A DNA stretch of 64,000 bases from Pseudomonas protegens (GCF_013407925.2 NZ_CP060201.1:4697001-4761000); one strand, 5' to 3'; shown: positions 53,475 through 64,000, counted from the first letter of the stretch. Notes: generated from the letters alone by a model not told the origin. Translations and numbers: made by a program.

Positions 53475-54220
53475 TATTTACCTCCCACGGAGATCAGGCC
53501 GGGGACCGAGACTTTCTTCTCCACCAGGCGCATCAGCAGCATCAGGCTCATGTTCAAGGTGAAGTAGATCAGGGTGGCCAGGGTGAAGGCTTCGAACAGG
53601 TTGGCCGAGAACTCGGCGGTCTGTTTGGTCTGGGCCAGCAATTCCATCAAGCCGATCAGGGACGCCACGGAGGAGTTCTTGAAGACGTTGAGAAATTCCG
53701 AGGTGAGCGGCGGAATGATGATCCGGTAGGCCTGGGGCAGCAGCACGTTCCAGTAGATCTGCGGCAGCGAGAAGCCCATGGCGCGGGCGGCGGATTCCTG
53801 GCCGCGGGGCAGCGCCTGGATGCCGGTACGAACCTGTTCGCAAACCCGCGCAGCGGTGAACAGGCCCAGGCACACGACGACGCTCAGGTAGGCCGAGGTG
53901 GTCGGATTGAGGTCCTGCTTGTACCACTCCTGGAGGTTGGCCGGCAGCAGGTCCGGTACCAGGAAGTACCAGATGAACAGCTGCACCAGCAGCGGCACGT
54001 TACGGAAGATCTCCACGTAGACCGTGGCAATGCCCGACACCAGACGGTTCGGCACGGTGCGCATGACGCCCAGGATCGAGCCCAGCAGCAGCGCAATGAT
54101 CCAGGCCACCACGGCGATGGCGATGGTCCAGCCCAGGCCGGAGATGAACCAGTCGAGATAGGTCTCGCTGCCCACGCCGGTGGACTTGAAGAACACGCCC
54201 CAGTCCCAGTTGTAATTCAT
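53474..54220 (-). CDS. aatQ: Glutamate/aspartate ABC transporter permease (Q subunit)
   Basis: 248 residues, five helices. The EAA-loop region is GIQALPRGQESAARAMGFSLPQ. It is the first permease gene after the binding-protein gene. A hairpin in the 192-base gap before it may reduce expression relative to aatJ. Confidence 0.94.
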   Translation of the reverse strand: MNYNWDWGVFFKSTGVGSETYLDWFISGLGWTIAIAVVAWIIALLLGSILGVMRTVPNRLVSGIATVYVEIFRNVPLLVQLFIWYFLVPDLLPANLQEWYKQDLNPTTSAYLSVVVCLGLFTAARVCEQVRTGIQALPRGQESAARAMGFSLPQIYWNVLLPQAYRIIIPPLTSEFLNVFKNSSVASLIGLMELLAQTKQTAEFSANLFEAFTLATLIYFTLNMSLMLLMRLVEKKVSVPGLISVGGK

Positions 54221-54366
54221 TAGGGTTACCCCTCAGATCGTTCGATGTACAAGCACCCGCCTGGGGACGTCCGTTCCCGCCTGATCATGACGATCAGGCA
54301 CACGCGATCGGCTCGACAACCACCGGTTCGAGTGTTTCCAAAAAAATGCCAGCAGGTAGTGACAGA

Positions 54367-54395
54367 CTCCCGAAGGGGCGGCGCCCCTTCAGGAG
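54367..54395 (-). terminator. Intra-operon hairpin between aatJ and aatQ (attenuator candidate)
   Basis: CTCCCGAAGGGGC and GCCCCTTCAGGAG pair over 13 positions with one mismatch and a three-base loop. It could stop part of the transcription or protect aatJ mRNA ends, giving more binding protein than permease. No T-run is present. Confidence 0.65.
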
Positions 54396-54412
54396 ATAAG
54401 GTTAGTCAGGAA

Positions 54413-55327
54413 TCAGGACTTTTTATCGTCAGCCGCTTTGTCGGTCGGGTTGGCGATCAGGGCCTTGAGCTCGTCGCTCATCGGGAACATCAGGTTCAGG
54501 CCTTTTGGCGGAATCGGCGACTGGAACCACTTGTCGTAGATCTTGTTGATTTCGCCCGACTTGTAGGTGGCAACGATGGCGTCGTCCACGGCTTTCTTGA
54601 ACGGGGCATCGCCCTTGCGCACCATGCAGCCGTAGATTTCGTAGGACTGTGGAGTACCGGTCACGGCCCAGTCGGTCGGCTTCTTGGCCTTGGCCATTTC
54701 ACCGGCCAGCAGCGCGTCGTCCATCATGAACGCAACGGCGCGGCCCGATTCCAGCATCTGGAACGACTCACCGTGGTCCTTGGCGGAGATCACGTTCATG
54801 CCCATCTGCTTGTCGGCGTTCATCGCCTTGAGGATGCGCTCGGAAGTGGTGCCGGCGGTGGTCACCACGTTCTTGCCTTTGAGGTCAGCGAAATCCTTGT
54901 AGGCCGAGTCCTTTTTGGACAGCAGGCGGGTACCGATTTCGAAGATGCCGACCGAGAAGTCGACCTGTTGCTGACGCTCGACGTTGTTGGTGGTGGAGCC
55001 GCACTCGACGTCGACGGTGCCGTTCTGCACCAGTGGGATACGGGTCTGGGAGGTGACCAGGTTGTACTTGACCTTCAGGTCAGGCATGTCGAGGTCTTTC
55101 TTGATCGCTTCGACGATTTTCAGCTGGATGTCGTGGGAGTAGCCCACTGGCACGCCGGAAGCGTCAGCGATGTAGGAAAACGGGATGGAAGCGTCGCGAT
55201 GTCCGAGGGTGATGGTGCCGGACTCTTTGATTTTCTTCAGTGTGCCGGTGAGCTCGGCAGCGAAAACTGGAGTGCTAATCAGAGCGGCAGCGATAGCTGC
55301 GCCCAACAGATGGGGAACGATGCGCAT
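54413..55327 (-). CDS. aatJ: Glutamate/aspartate periplasmic binding protein
   Basis: 304 residues from the ATG at 55327; the upstream TTG in frame is not needed, and GAGGAAA precedes. A signal peptide ends at STPVFA. The family-3 solute-binding fold has LTLGHRDASIPFSY-like start and the ligand region DVECGSTTNN. It captures glutamate and aspartate in the periplasm for AatQMP. It is preceded by a sigma-54 promoter and an upstream inverted repeat of the type linked to AauR. Confidence 0.95.
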   Translation of the reverse strand: MRIVPHLLGAAIAAALISTPVFAAELTGTLKKIKESGTITLGHRDASIPFSYIADASGVPVGYSHDIQLKIVEAIKKDLDMPDLKVKYNLVTSQTRIPLVQNGTVDVECGSTTNNVERQQQVDFSVGIFEIGTRLLSKKDSAYKDFADLKGKNVVTTAGTTSERILKAMNADKQMGMNVISAKDHGESFQMLESGRAVAFMMDDALLAGEMAKAKKPTDWAVTGTPQSYEIYGCMVRKGDAPFKKAVDDAIVATYKSGEINKIYDKWFQSPIPPKGLNLMFPMSDELKALIANPTDKAADDKKS

Positions 55328-55443
55328 CAATATTTCCTCGACATTTGTTTTTTTTATGAAGCCAGTTCGACGGCTCTTTTATACAGCGAATGCCTTGACG
55401 GCTCCTGTTGTGTTGGCACGACAGGCATTCGTCGCACAGTGTA

Positions 55444-55461
55444 GAGCATGAGTCGTGCCAG
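55444..55461 (-). promoter_or_regulatory. Sigma-54 promoter of aatJ
   Basis: CTGGCACGACTCATGCTC on the minus strand has GG and GC exactly 10 bases apart, with TGGCACG at -24 and TGC at -12. It lies about 120 bases upstream of the aatJ start. Confidence 0.88.
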
Positions 55462-55567
55462 ACCCATTGATCATGCTCAAGTCATTGATTTTAAAGGTCA
55501 TAAAATATTATCGGGGCATGAGTTACCGCACTTTTATCCGGTTATCCGAATCCCTTTCGGTCGGGCA

Positions 55568-55581
55568 TTCGGAAAACCGAA
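55568..55581. promoter_or_regulatory. Candidate AauR enhancer site
   Basis: TTCGGAAAACCGAA is a perfect TTCGG-N4-CCGAA, which I recall as the AauR motif in P. putida. Its centre is about 140 bases upstream of the predicted start of transcription. A related CCGAA-N5-TTCGG lies at 55546-55560. Confidence 0.78.
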
Positions 55582-55641
55582 CGCGGTACTTCGCCGTTGG
55601 TGGGGCGGCCAGCCCGAGGCGAGCGGCTTGCGATGACCCAC

Positions 55642-55676
55642 AAAAAAGCCCCTGGACCTTGCGGTGCAGGGGCTTT
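55642..55676 (-). terminator. Rho-independent terminator of glpD
   Basis: AAAGCCCCTG (55645-55654) pairs with CAGGGGCTTT (55667-55676). Read on the minus strand the stem is followed by a run of six T, as expected for the end of glpD. Confidence 0.85.
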
Positions 55677-55692
55677 GCGTGATGCCGGGGGT

Positions 55693-57231
55693 TCAGGCCG
55701 CCTTGATCTTGCCGCGATTGTCCTCGACCTTTTGCAGATAATCCTGCAACTGCCGTTGTTCGGCGGCGGTGGTGAACAGGCCCAGCTTGCTCCGGCGCCA
55801 GAGAATATCCTCGGCCTTCAGTGCCCATTCCTCGGCGCACAGGTAGTCCACTTCGCGGGTGTACAGGCCGCCCCCCAGGTGTTCACCCAGGTCGTTGAGG
55901 TTGTGCACGCCTTCCAGCAGGCGCCAGGTGCGGCTGCCATAGGTGGTGGCCCAGCGGCGGGCGATCTGGCTGGGCACCCAGTCGAACTTCTTGCGGATGG
56001 CCTCCGCCAGGGCTTGGGGCGTGCTCATGTTTTCGCCGCCGGGCAGGGTGGCCTGGGCGGTCCAGCTGGGCTTGGCCTGCTTGAAGTAGGGTGCCAGTTG
56101 CGCCATGGCCGATTCCGCCAGTTTGCGGTAGGTGGTCAGCTTGCCGCCGAACACCGAGAGCAGCGGAGCTTCCTCGCCAGTGCCGGAAAGGGCCAGGGTG
56201 TAGTCGCGAGTCACCGCCGAAGGGTTGTCGGATTCGTCGTTGCACAGCGGGCGAACACCGGAGTAGCTGTGCAGGATGTCGCTGCGGCTCAGCTGCTTCT
56301 TGAAGTGCGCGTTGACCACTTGCAGCAGGTAGTCGGTTTCGCCTTCGGTGATTGCGACCTTGGCCGGATCGCCGGTGTATTCGCGGTCGGTGGTGCCGAT
56401 CAGGGTGAACTGATCGAGGTAGGGAATGGTGAAGACAATGCGCTGGTCTTCGTTCTGCAGAATGTGCGCGTGCTCGCCTTCGTACAGCTTGGGCACGATC
56501 AGGTGGCTGCCCTGGATCAGACGGATGCCGTAAGGCGACTCCAGCTTGAGGTCGTCCTTGATGAACTTGGCGACCCAGGGGCCGGCCGCGTTCACCAGGG
56601 CCTTGGCGCTGATGGAGAACAGGCTGCCGTCGGCGCGCTCCAGTTCCAGTTGCCACAGGCCCTTGCTGCGCCGGGCGCTGACGCAACGGGTCTGGGTGTG
56701 CACGTGGGCGCCGTGCTCGCGGGCGGCCATGGCGTTGAGCACCACCAGGCGCGCATCGTCGACCCAGCAGTCGGAGTATTCGAAACCTTTGCTGATTTCG
56801 GCCTTCAGGGGGCTGTCGGCAGCGAATTTCAGGCTGCGCGAACCGGCGAGTTTTTCCCGCTTGCCCAGGTGGTCATACAGGAACAGGCCGGCGCGAATCA
56901 TCCAGGCCGGGCGCAGGTGTGGCCGGTGTGGCAGGACAAAACGCATGGGCTTGACGATATGCGGGGCCTTGGCCAGCAGCACTTCGCGCTCGGCCAGGGC
57001 TTCGCGTACCAGGCGGAATTCGTAATGTTCGAGGTAGCGCAGGCCACCGTGGATCAGCTTGCTGCTGGCCGACGAGGTGTGGCTGGCCAGATCGTCCTTT
57101 TCGCAAAGGAACACGGACAAGCCGCGACCTGCCGCATCCGCGGCAATTCCAACACCGTTGATCCCACCGCCGATGACGGCGATATCGTAAACCTCGGAGA
57201 GAGGGCGCGCGGGCAAGGTAGAAGTGGGCAT
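55693..57231 (-). CDS. glpD: Aerobic glycerol-3-phosphate dehydrogenase
   Basis: 512 residues. FAD-binding dinucleotide fold at the N-terminus (DIAVIGGGINGVGIAADAAG), then SSASSKLIHGGLRYLE and the C-terminal DAO domain. The enzyme oxidises glycerol-3-phosphate to dihydroxyacetone phosphate at the inner membrane and reduces ubiquinone. It is last in the glpF-glpK-glpR-glpD order on one strand. GlpR-like operator motifs lie 35-60 and 133-145 bases upstream, so it probably has its own promoter. Confidence 0.96.
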   Translation of the reverse strand: MPTSTLPARPLSEVYDIAVIGGGINGVGIAADAAGRGLSVFLCEKDDLASHTSSASSKLIHGGLRYLEHYEFRLVREALAEREVLLAKAPHIVKPMRFVLPHRPHLRPAWMIRAGLFLYDHLGKREKLAGSRSLKFAADSPLKAEISKGFEYSDCWVDDARLVVLNAMAAREHGAHVHTQTRCVSARRSKGLWQLELERADGSLFSISAKALVNAAGPWVAKFIKDDLKLESPYGIRLIQGSHLIVPKLYEGEHAHILQNEDQRIVFTIPYLDQFTLIGTTDREYTGDPAKVAITEGETDYLLQVVNAHFKKQLSRSDILHSYSGVRPLCNDESDNPSAVTRDYTLALSGTGEEAPLLSVFGGKLTTYRKLAESAMAQLAPYFKQAKPSWTAQATLPGGENMSTPQALAEAIRKKFDWVPSQIARRWATTYGSRTWRLLEGVHNLNDLGEHLGGGLYTREVDYLCAEEWALKAEDILWRRSKLGLFTTAAEQRQLQDYLQKVEDNRGKIKAA

Positions 57232-57265
57232 CGACGGGCCTCGTGTTGCTTTGGTATTTGAATTC

Positions 57266-57290
57266 GAACATTAATGTTCATTTTCGAAAA
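57266..57290. promoter_or_regulatory. GlpR operator candidate, near glpD start
   Basis: GAACATTAATGTTC (57266-57279) is a perfect palindrome overlapping GTTCATTTTCGA (57276-57287) and TTTTCGAAAA (57281-57290). The GTTCAYTTTCGA core recurs upstream of glpF. Confidence 0.7.
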
Positions 57291-57363
57291 TACTAGCGCA
57301 TAAGCAGGCGCGTATCCAGCGCGCTTCGATTGAAAAAACTGATCGAAGGGCTCTGAAAGGAAA

Positions 57364-57376
57364 GTTTTCGAACATT
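57364..57376. promoter_or_regulatory. Second GlpR operator candidate upstream of glpD
   Basis: GTTTTCGAACATT contains the same TTCGAACATT half-site seen at 57264, here about 100 bases farther upstream. GlpR of other bacteria binds several such sites per promoter. Confidence 0.6.
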
Positions 57377-57510
57377 AACCAGGATGGTGGGCGTGATGGG
57401 CGTCGATGGGCGAGGGGCGGGTGGTCGGCCGCGCGTTTTCGACAATGCCGGACTCCCGGGGTGGGGGCCTTGGCGCGCGGCTCGATCCTTTGGGGCAGGG
57501 AGGGGAGGGC

Positions 57511-58266
57511 TCAGACCACTTCGAGGCGGATCTTGTGCTGGTTGAGCAGTTGGGTCAGGGCCGGGACCGGTTGCTGGTCGGTGACCAGGCAGTCGATCAG
57601 GCTGATGGGGCCGAGGCGGATCATGGCGTTGCGCCCGAACTTGCTGGAGTCGGCGGCCAGGATCACTTGCCGGGCGTTGGCGATGATCGCCTGGGATACC
57701 CGCACTTCCTGGTAGTCGAAGTCCAGCAGGCTGCCGTCCTCGTCGATGCCGCTGATGCCCACCAGGGCGAAGTCGACCTTGAACTGATTGATGAAGTCGA
57801 CGCTGGCCTGGCCCACCACGCCACCGTCACGGCGCACATTGCCGCCGGTGAGCAGCACGTCGAAATCATCCTTGGCACTGAGCATCGAGGCCACGTGCAG
57901 GTTGTTGGTGATGATCTTCAGGTGGCTGTGGTTGAGCAGGGCGCGGGCGATGGATTCGGTGGTGGTGCCGATGTTGATGAACAGCGAGGCGTGATCGGGG
58001 ATCTGCGCGGCAACGGCTTCGCCGATGCGCTGCTTTTCATCGCGCATCTGGTCGGCGCGCATGGCGTAGGCGGTGTTTTCGACGCTGGAGTCATAGGCCG
58101 CGCCGCCATGGTAGCGGCGCAGCAGATTGGCTTCCGCCAGCTGGTTGATGTCGCGGCGGATGGTTTGCGGGGTCACAACGAACAGCTGGGCCAATTCCTC
58201 GATGCTGACGTAGCCGCGTTCGCGGACCAGATCGAGGATTTGCTGCTGACGGGGAGGCAGATTCAT
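57511..58266 (-). CDS. glpR: DeoR-family glycerol regulon repressor
   Basis: 251 residues. The N-terminal winged helix is [20 protein letters not shown] with [16 protein letters not shown], and the DeoR effector domain has [15 protein letters not shown] and [16 protein letters not shown]. It represses glycerol genes until glycerol-3-phosphate binds. It lies between glpK and glpD on the same strand, with 95 bases to glpK. Confidence 0.95.
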   Translation of the reverse strand: MNLPPRQQQILDLVRERGYVSIEELAQLFVVTPQTIRRDINQLAEANLLRRYHGGAAYDSSVENTAYAMRADQMRDEKQRIGEAVAAQIPDHASLFINIGTTTESIARALLNHSHLKIITNNLHVASMLSAKDDFDVLLTGGNVRRDGGVVGQASVDFINQFKVDFALVGISGIDEDGSLLDFDYQEVRVSQAIIANARQVILAADSSKFGRNAMIRLGPISLIDCLVTDQQPVPALTQLLNQHKIRLEVV

Positions 58267-58361
58267 GGGGCTTCCTTTGGGCTGCCGTGCAAAATTTGCC
58301 CATGATGCCGCAGGAATCCCCTCCCGACCAGTTACAAGCGGTTACCTATCCACGGCTTGGC

Positions 58362-59927
<1,566 letters not shown>

Positions 59928-59943
59928 TCACGCGCCGCGAGAT

Positions 59944-60792
59944 TCAAGAAACTTTGACTTTGCCATCGGCGGCCGATGCGCTCTCGGGAGCAACGACGGC
60001 GTTGGGCAGGTGCCGGGCAATCAGTCCGCGATAAGCGGCCGCACCCAGGCAGGCGCCGAGGATCGGGGCGAAGACCGGCACCAGGAAGTACGGAATGTCA
60101 CGGCCGCCGGTGAAGGAGATTTCACCCCAACCCATCACGAACGTCATCAGTTTAGGTCCGAAGTCCCGCGCCGGGTTCATCGCGAAGCCGGTCAGCGGGC
60201 CCATGGCGCTGCCGATCACGGCGATCAGCAGGCCGATCAGCAGGGGCGCCATCGCGCCGCGAGGCAAGCCGTTGTTGTCGTCGGTCAGGGACATGATCAC
60301 GCCCATCAGGATCGCAGTGATCACCACTTCCACCAGGAACGCCTGGGCCGTGGACAGCGCCGGGTTGGGAAAGGTGGAGAACACCGAGGCCAGTTCCAGG
60401 CTGGCCTGGGAGCCGCGGATCATCTGGTGAGCCTGTTCGAAATCGAAGAACAGGTTGCTGTACAGCGTGTAAACCAACAGCGCCGCGCAGAAGGCGCCAG
60501 CGACCTGGGCCAGGATGTAGAACGGCAGTTTGCGTTTTTCAAAGTCGGCGAACAGGCACAGGGCGATGCTCACGGCAGGATTGAGGTGCGCGCCGGAAAC
60601 GCCGGCGGTGAGGTAGATCGCCATGCTCACGCCGATCCCCCAAATGATGCTGATTTCCCACAGGCCGAAGCTGGCTCCCGCGACCTTGAGCGCCGCGACG
60701 CAGCCGGTGCCGAAGAAGATCAGCAGCGCAGTACCCAGGAACTCGGCCATGCATTGGCCCGATAGTGACGGTTGTTGCAGAGCAGTTGTCAT
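59944..60792 (-). CDS. glpF: Glycerol facilitator (aquaglyceroporin)
   Basis: 282 residues from the ATG at 60792 with GAGG upstream; the frame open to 60909 is not needed. Two NPA boxes are present: GAHLNPAVSIAL and FAMNPARDFGPK, the Asp after the second marking a glycerol rather than water channel. Six helices with two half-helices. The first gene of the glycerol operon. A GlpR-like motif lies about 180 bases upstream. Confidence 0.95.
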   Translation of the reverse strand: MTTALQQPSLSGQCMAEFLGTALLIFFGTGCVAALKVAGASFGLWEISIIWGIGVSMAIYLTAGVSGAHLNPAVSIALCLFADFEKRKLPFYILAQVAGAFCAALLVYTLYSNLFFDFEQAHQMIRGSQASLELASVFSTFPNPALSTAQAFLVEVVITAILMGVIMSLTDDNNGLPRGAMAPLLIGLLIAVIGSAMGPLTGFAMNPARDFGPKLMTFVMGWGEISFTGGRDIPYFLVPVFAPILGACLGAAAYRGLIARHLPNAVVAPESASAADGKVKVS

Positions 60793-61162
60793 TGTGAACC
60801 TCGTTTTTTGTTGTTGTCTGGCGCTGCTGCAAAAGGCATGGAGCGCGACTTCCAACGAAGACGGAATCCCCATTCCGGCCTCGTCTTGCTGCTGGGTGCA
60901 ACGGTGCATCTACTGCATGATATTCAGAAACGAAAAAATATAGACAAGAAACACCGCTGTCAAAGGTCGAAAGTGAACGGCTGGTCATTTTATAGATATC
61001 AATCAAATGAATGATCCAGGGTGATAGTCCCGGGAGTGACAGGTGGTGCTGCGCTGCTGTCCGTGGCCAGGGCTTATCAAGGCCTGGAATAGAGCCTTTT
61101 GCCGATTAATGGCCTAAAATTCGCGCGCTCGGTTTTGCCTTTTCGTCCCCCTTGGAGCTGCC
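60793..61162. promoter_or_regulatory. Divergent control region between glpF and ybaK-like gene, with GlpR site
   Basis: This 370-base gene-free stretch is AT-rich around 60900-61010. TCGAAAGTGAAC at 60967-60978, read on the minus strand, gives GTTCACTTTCGA, one base from the motif before glpD. A likely glpF promoter lies nearby; the YbaK-type gene must start from the right end. No other feature was seen. Confidence 0.6.
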
Positions 61163-61633
61163 ATGACCCCTGCACTGGATCTGCTAAAAAAAGTTCGCGC
61201 CGAACATCGCATCCACAGTTACGAACATGATCCCAAGGCGGCCTCCTACGGTCTGGAGGCGGCGGAGAAGCTCAGTCTCGATCCGGCGCGGGTGTTCAAG
61301 ACGCTGCTGGCCAGCAGCGAGAAGGGGGAGTTGCTGGTGGCGGTGGTGCCGGTCGCCGGCAGCCTCGACCTCAAGGCCCTGGCCCACGCGGCCGGGGTGA
61401 AGAAGGCTGAAATGGCCGATCCGGCCGCGGCCCAGCGCGCCACCGGCTATCTGTTGGGAGGCATCAGCCCGCTGGGGCAGAAGAAGCGTCTGCGGACCTT
61501 CATCGACAGCAGTGCTCAACCTTTGGCCAGTATTTTTGTCAGTGCCGGTCGTCGTGGCCTGGAAGTGGAGTTGGCTGCAACCGTGCTGGCCGAGCAGACC
61601 CAGGGCAAGTTCGCCGACATCGGTCGCCCTTGA
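61163..61633 (+). CDS. ybaK: YbaK/EbsC-family Cys-tRNA(Pro) deacylase
   Basis: 156 residues, the usual length. YEHDPKAASYGLEAAEKL near the start and KTLLASSEKGELLVAVVPV with the YbaK GGISPLGQKKRLRTFIDSSA loop identify the family. It hydrolyses mischarged Cys-tRNA(Pro) in the cytoplasm. GGAG lies seven to ten bases before the start. Confidence 0.94.
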   Translation: MTPALDLLKKVRAEHRIHSYEHDPKAASYGLEAAEKLSLDPARVFKTLLASSEKGELLVAVVPVAGSLDLKALAHAAGVKKAEMADPAAAQRATGYLLGGISPLGQKKRLRTFIDSSAQPLASIFVSAGRRGLEVELAATVLAEQTQGKFADIGRP

Positions 61634-61753
61634 GCCCAGGCGTTGGCGGTTGAACAGGCCGCTGCTGTATGCCGGAAAATCTTCTCGTCTGTGTCTGTCG
61701 CGCCCCCGGTCACGCAGGCCATGCTGGCCGCCGACTGATCAGGGAGAAAGGCT

Positions 61754-62536
61754 ATGCAGCTTGAGTTTCAACAGATCGATGCGTTCAGTGATCAACCCTT
61801 TGCCGGCAATCCGGCCATGGTTTACCGGCTTGATGCATGGCTTGACGACGCACTGATGCAGCAGATCGCCGCCGAGCACAATCTGGCGGAAACCGCGTTT
61901 GTGGTGCGTGAAGCCCAAGGCTGGCGGATTCGCTGGTTTACCCCGGCCACCGAGGTGCCCTTGTGCGGGCACGCCACGCTGGCCAGTGCCTACGTGCTGT
62001 TCGAGGTGCATGGCGAGCCTGGGCCGCGCATTGAGTTTCTCAGTCGCTCGGGGCCCCTGAGCGTTACCCGTGAAGGCAGCCTGTTGTGGCTGGACTTTCC
62101 TCTGCGCAGCCCCCGTCGCCAGCCCGACACGGAGCAGGTGGCGCAGATACTCGGCGCCAGGGTCATCGATCTGCAAGGTGCCAATGAGCTGTTGGCGGTA
62201 CTGGAGTCGGAGCAGGCGGTGCGTGATTGCCGGCCGGATATGGCGGCGCTGGCGAAGTTGCCCTGGCCGGGGGTGATTGTCACCGCGCGGGGTGAGCGGC
62301 ATGACTTTGTCTCGCGGTATTTTGCCCCGGCCATCGGCATCGACGAGGACCCGGTGACGGGCTCGACCCATTGCTGCCTGACGCCTTACTGGGCGCAGCA
62401 ATTGGATAAACAGCAGTTGAGCGCGTATCAGTGTTCGGCGCGAGGTGGGGCGTTGTTCTGTCGTTTGGAGGGCGAGCGGGTGAAGATCGGCGGGCATGCC
62501 CGGCTGATTGCCAGCGGGCATTTGCACCTGAAATGA
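61754..62536 (+). CDS. PhzF-family isomerase-like protein
   Basis: 260 residues. Signature parts are FSDQPFAGNPAMVY, EHNLAETAFVV with the catalytic Glu in the PhzF position, FTPATEVPLCGHATLA and the closing GIDEDPVTGSTHCCL. No phenazine genes lie nearby, so this is a housekeeping PhzF relative with an unknown substrate. GGGAGAAAG precedes the start. A REP pair ends the gene. Confidence 0.92.
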   Translation: MQLEFQQIDAFSDQPFAGNPAMVYRLDAWLDDALMQQIAAEHNLAETAFVVREAQGWRIRWFTPATEVPLCGHATLASAYVLFEVHGEPGPRIEFLSRSGPLSVTREGSLLWLDFPLRSPRRQPDTEQVAQILGARVIDLQGANELLAVLESEQAVRDCRPDMAALAKLPWPGVIVTARGERHDFVSRYFAPAIGIDEDPVTGSTHCCLTPYWAQQLDKQQLSAYQCSARGGALFCRLEGERVKIGGHARLIASGHLHLK

Positions 62537-62549
62537 CTGCGGTGGGGGT

Positions 62550-62606
62550 TTCGCCGGCAAGCCGGCTCCTACAGTGTGTTGTTGTAGGCGCTGGCTTGCC
62601 GGCGAA
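62550..62606. repeat. REP pair after the PhzF-family gene
   Basis: TTCGCCGGCAAGCCGGCTCC.. at 62550-62573 and a near-complement at 62583-62606, between convergent genes. Confidence 0.92.
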
Positions 62607-62612
62607 GGCGGC

Positions 62613-63722
62613 TCAATGAGCGCTGCTGTAGCGCCTTACCCCTGAGTCGCTATGGGGGATCTGCGCCGCTGTGCTACCCGAGGCCTGGAATAGCACCAGG
62701 TGTTCCGCCGCGACCCGAATGCCCACATCCGCTCCGACCTGATGGTCGGCGTGGCTGGGGAAGATCGATTCCAGTTGGCTGCCGGTGGGCAATTGCAGGC
62801 GATACAGGGTCGAAGCGCCGAGGAAGGTCTTGCCGACGACTCGGGCTTTCAGGTCACTGTCCGGCGCGTGGACGATGTCGTCCGGGCGCAGCAGGACGTC
62901 CACCGCGCCACCGGTCGGCCAGGTATAAGCCCGGTTGCCCTGCAGTACGCCCAGTTCGGTCTGCACCGATTCCGGCGTGTGCAACTGGCCACGAATGAAG
63001 TAGCCCTGGCCAATGAAGCTGGCGACGAAGGGCGTCTGTGGTTCGTGATAGAGGTTGTAGGGGGTGTCCCACTGCTCCAGGCGACCTTCCTTGAACACGC
63101 CGACCTGATCGCTCACGGCAAAGGCTTCTTCCTGGTCGTGGGTGACCAGGATCGCGCTGGTGCCACGGGCCTTGAGAATGTCGCGCACCTCATGGCTGAG
63201 CTTGCGCCGCAGTTCGCCGTCGAGGTTGGAGAAGGGCTCGTCCAGCAGCAGCAATTGCGGTTCTGGCGCCAGGGCGCGAGCCAGGGCCACGCGTTGCTGC
63301 TGGCCGCCGGACAGTTCGTGGGGAAAGCGCTGGCCGAGGTTTTTCAGGTTGACCAGCTCCAGCAGTTCGGCGACCACTCGCTCTTTGTGCGGATGCTTGC
63401 GGATGCCGAATGCGATGTTGTCCGCCACGCTCAGGTGCGGGAACAGCGCATAGTCCTGAAACACCATGCCTATCCGGCGTTTCTCCGGGGCCAGGGTGAA
63501 ACCGGCGCTGGAAATGGTTTCCCCGGCCAGTTGGATCTCGCCTTCGTGCACCGGCTCGAACCCGGCGATGGCACGCAGGGTGGTGGTCTTGCCGCAGCCG
63601 GACGAGCCCAGCAGGCAGCCGATGTCCCCGGCGTTGAGGTGCAGATTGAGGTTCTGCACCACGCGTTGGTCCTGGTAGCCGCAGGCCAGATTGCGCAGGT
63701 TCAGCAGTAATGGCTGGCTCAT
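62613..63722 (-). CDS. ABC transporter ATPase (FbpC/PotA type)
   Basis: 369 residues from the ATG at 63722, which overlaps the argF stop by four bases; the longer frame to 63800 is not needed. Walker [10 protein letters not shown], signature LSGGQQQR, Walker [14 protein letters not shown] and a C-terminal TOBE-like domain ([11 protein letters not shown]). Layout matches iron, spermidine or sulfate importer ATPases. No permease gene is visible, so its partners lie elsewhere. Coupling to argF occurs in other pseudomonads. Confidence 0.88.
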   Translation of the reverse strand: MSQPLLLNLRNLACGYQDQRVVQNLNLHLNAGDIGCLLGSSGCGKTTTLRAIAGFEPVHEGEIQLAGETISSAGFTLAPEKRRIGMVFQDYALFPHLSVADNIAFGIRKHPHKERVVAELLELVNLKNLGQRFPHELSGGQQQRVALARALAPEPQLLLLDEPFSNLDGELRRKLSHEVRDILKARGTSAILVTHDQEEAFAVSDQVGVFKEGRLEQWDTPYNLYHEPQTPFVASFIGQGYFIRGQLHTPESVQTELGVLQGNRAYTWPTGGAVDVLLRPDDIVHAPDSDLKARVVGKTFLGASTLYRLQLPTGSQLESIFPSHADHQVGADVGIRVAAEHLVLFQASGSTAAQIPHSDSGVRRYSSAH

Positions 63723-64000
63723 GCGTGGTGGTACGCCGGCTCGACGAGAAACTCGAGCAGGGCCTTTTGCGCGTGCAGACGGTTTTCCGCCTGGTCCCAA
63801 GCCACTGAGCGAGGGTCGTCCAGCAGGTCGAGGCTGATTTCCTCGCCGCGGTGGGCGGGCAGGCAGTGCATGAACAGTACGTCCGGGGCGGCCAGGTCGA
63901 GCAGCGCGCGGCTGACCTGGAAGGGCGCAAACAGTTGCAGGCGCTTGGCGGTCTCTTCTTCCTGGCCCATGGAGGTCCAGACGTCGGTGCTCACCAGATG
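63719..64000 (-). CDS. argF: Ornithine carbamoyltransferase, C-terminal part (cut by window edge)
   Basis: The frame continues past the right edge. The visible 93 residues include [13 protein letters not shown] and the catalytic HCLPAHRG motif with its Cys, followed by the ornithine-binding region and a Glu-rich end. The enzyme joins ornithine and carbamoyl phosphate to make citrulline in arginine synthesis. Its stop overlaps the ABC ATPase start by four bases. Confidence 0.95.
   Translation of the reverse strand, partial: HLVSTDVWTSMGQEEETAKRLQLFAPFQVSRALLDLAAPDVLFMHCLPAHRGEEISLDLLDDPRSVAWDQAENRLHAQKALLEFLVEPAYHHA

Noticed and set aside
55413..55430. Sigma-54-like TTGGCACGACAGGC on the plus strand
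   Set aside because: GG and GC are only 8 bases apart and no plus-strand gene follows. The minus-strand site at 55444-55461 has the correct spacing.
61754..62536. Phenazine biosynthesis locus suggested by the PhzF-family gene
   Set aside because: No other phz gene is nearby; the protein belongs to the wider PhzF-like isomerase family.

Overview
The window is chromosomal DNA of a fluorescent-group Pseudomonas (P. fluorescens/protegens/chlororaphis type). Evidence: high GC with strong third-position GC bias, Pseudomonas REP and REPIN repeats, Entner-Doudoroff style glucose oxidation (gcd with an OprB porin), an aatJQMP-aauSR acidic amino acid locus, glpFKRD, and several sigma-54 activators. 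A species cannot be assigned from the sequence alone.

Left edge (1-2880): an AT-rich accessory patch. It holds the 3' part of a large unknown ORF followed by a small exported protein (an arrangement like an effector/immunity pair), a decayed IS5-family transposase, and the C-terminal remnant of a phospholipase D. The patch looks like a degraded type VI effector island. 2900-8250: gcd and oprB (periplasmic glucose oxidation and sugar entry) and a BenE-type transporter facing a MocR regulator across a region full of GAGTCGAT-type repeats. 9998-14700: a TonB receptor with a Zur-like site, two small genes, and a ferric-reductase-like SIP gene with its PadR repressor and a perfect 20-bp operator. 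14767-20580: a divergent class A penicillin-binding protein, a RAYT gene bracketed by two near-identical REPINs, and an amino acid permease.

20681-28650: a papain-like cysteine protease with an unknown companion gene, a hydrolase/cupin/ABM-monooxygenase/glutamate-synthase-like set, and a LuxR-nitrilase-permease catabolic locus. 28698-36900: Zur-controlled rpmE2, a degenerate receiver/HD-GYP protein, NUDIX, LysE and GNAT genes, metR/metE and an alpha/beta hydrolase.

36947-44255 is the most interesting block: six tightly coupled minus-strand genes (HAD phosphatase, class III aminotransferase, alpha/beta hydrolase, FemAB-like GNAT, histidine kinase, sigma-54 response regulator). A well-formed sigma-54 promoter lies upstream, with two inverted repeats placed where an enhancer-binding protein would bind. 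It reads as a self-regulated small-molecule pathway whose product I cannot name.

44417-48652: a MipA-type porin, a fatty acid desaturase, an 89-bp REP tandem array, an arginase-fold enzyme coupled to two small four-helix transporters, and a GlpM-type protein. 48672-55581: aauR, aauS, aatP, aatM, aatQ, aatJ, with a sigma-54 promoter and a TTCGG-N4-CCGAA upstream site. 55642-60980: glpD, glpR, glpK, glpF with shared GlpR-like operator motifs. The right edge holds a YbaK deacylase, a PhzF-family protein, an ABC ATPase and the 3' part of argF. I saw no tRNA, rRNA or CRISPR array.
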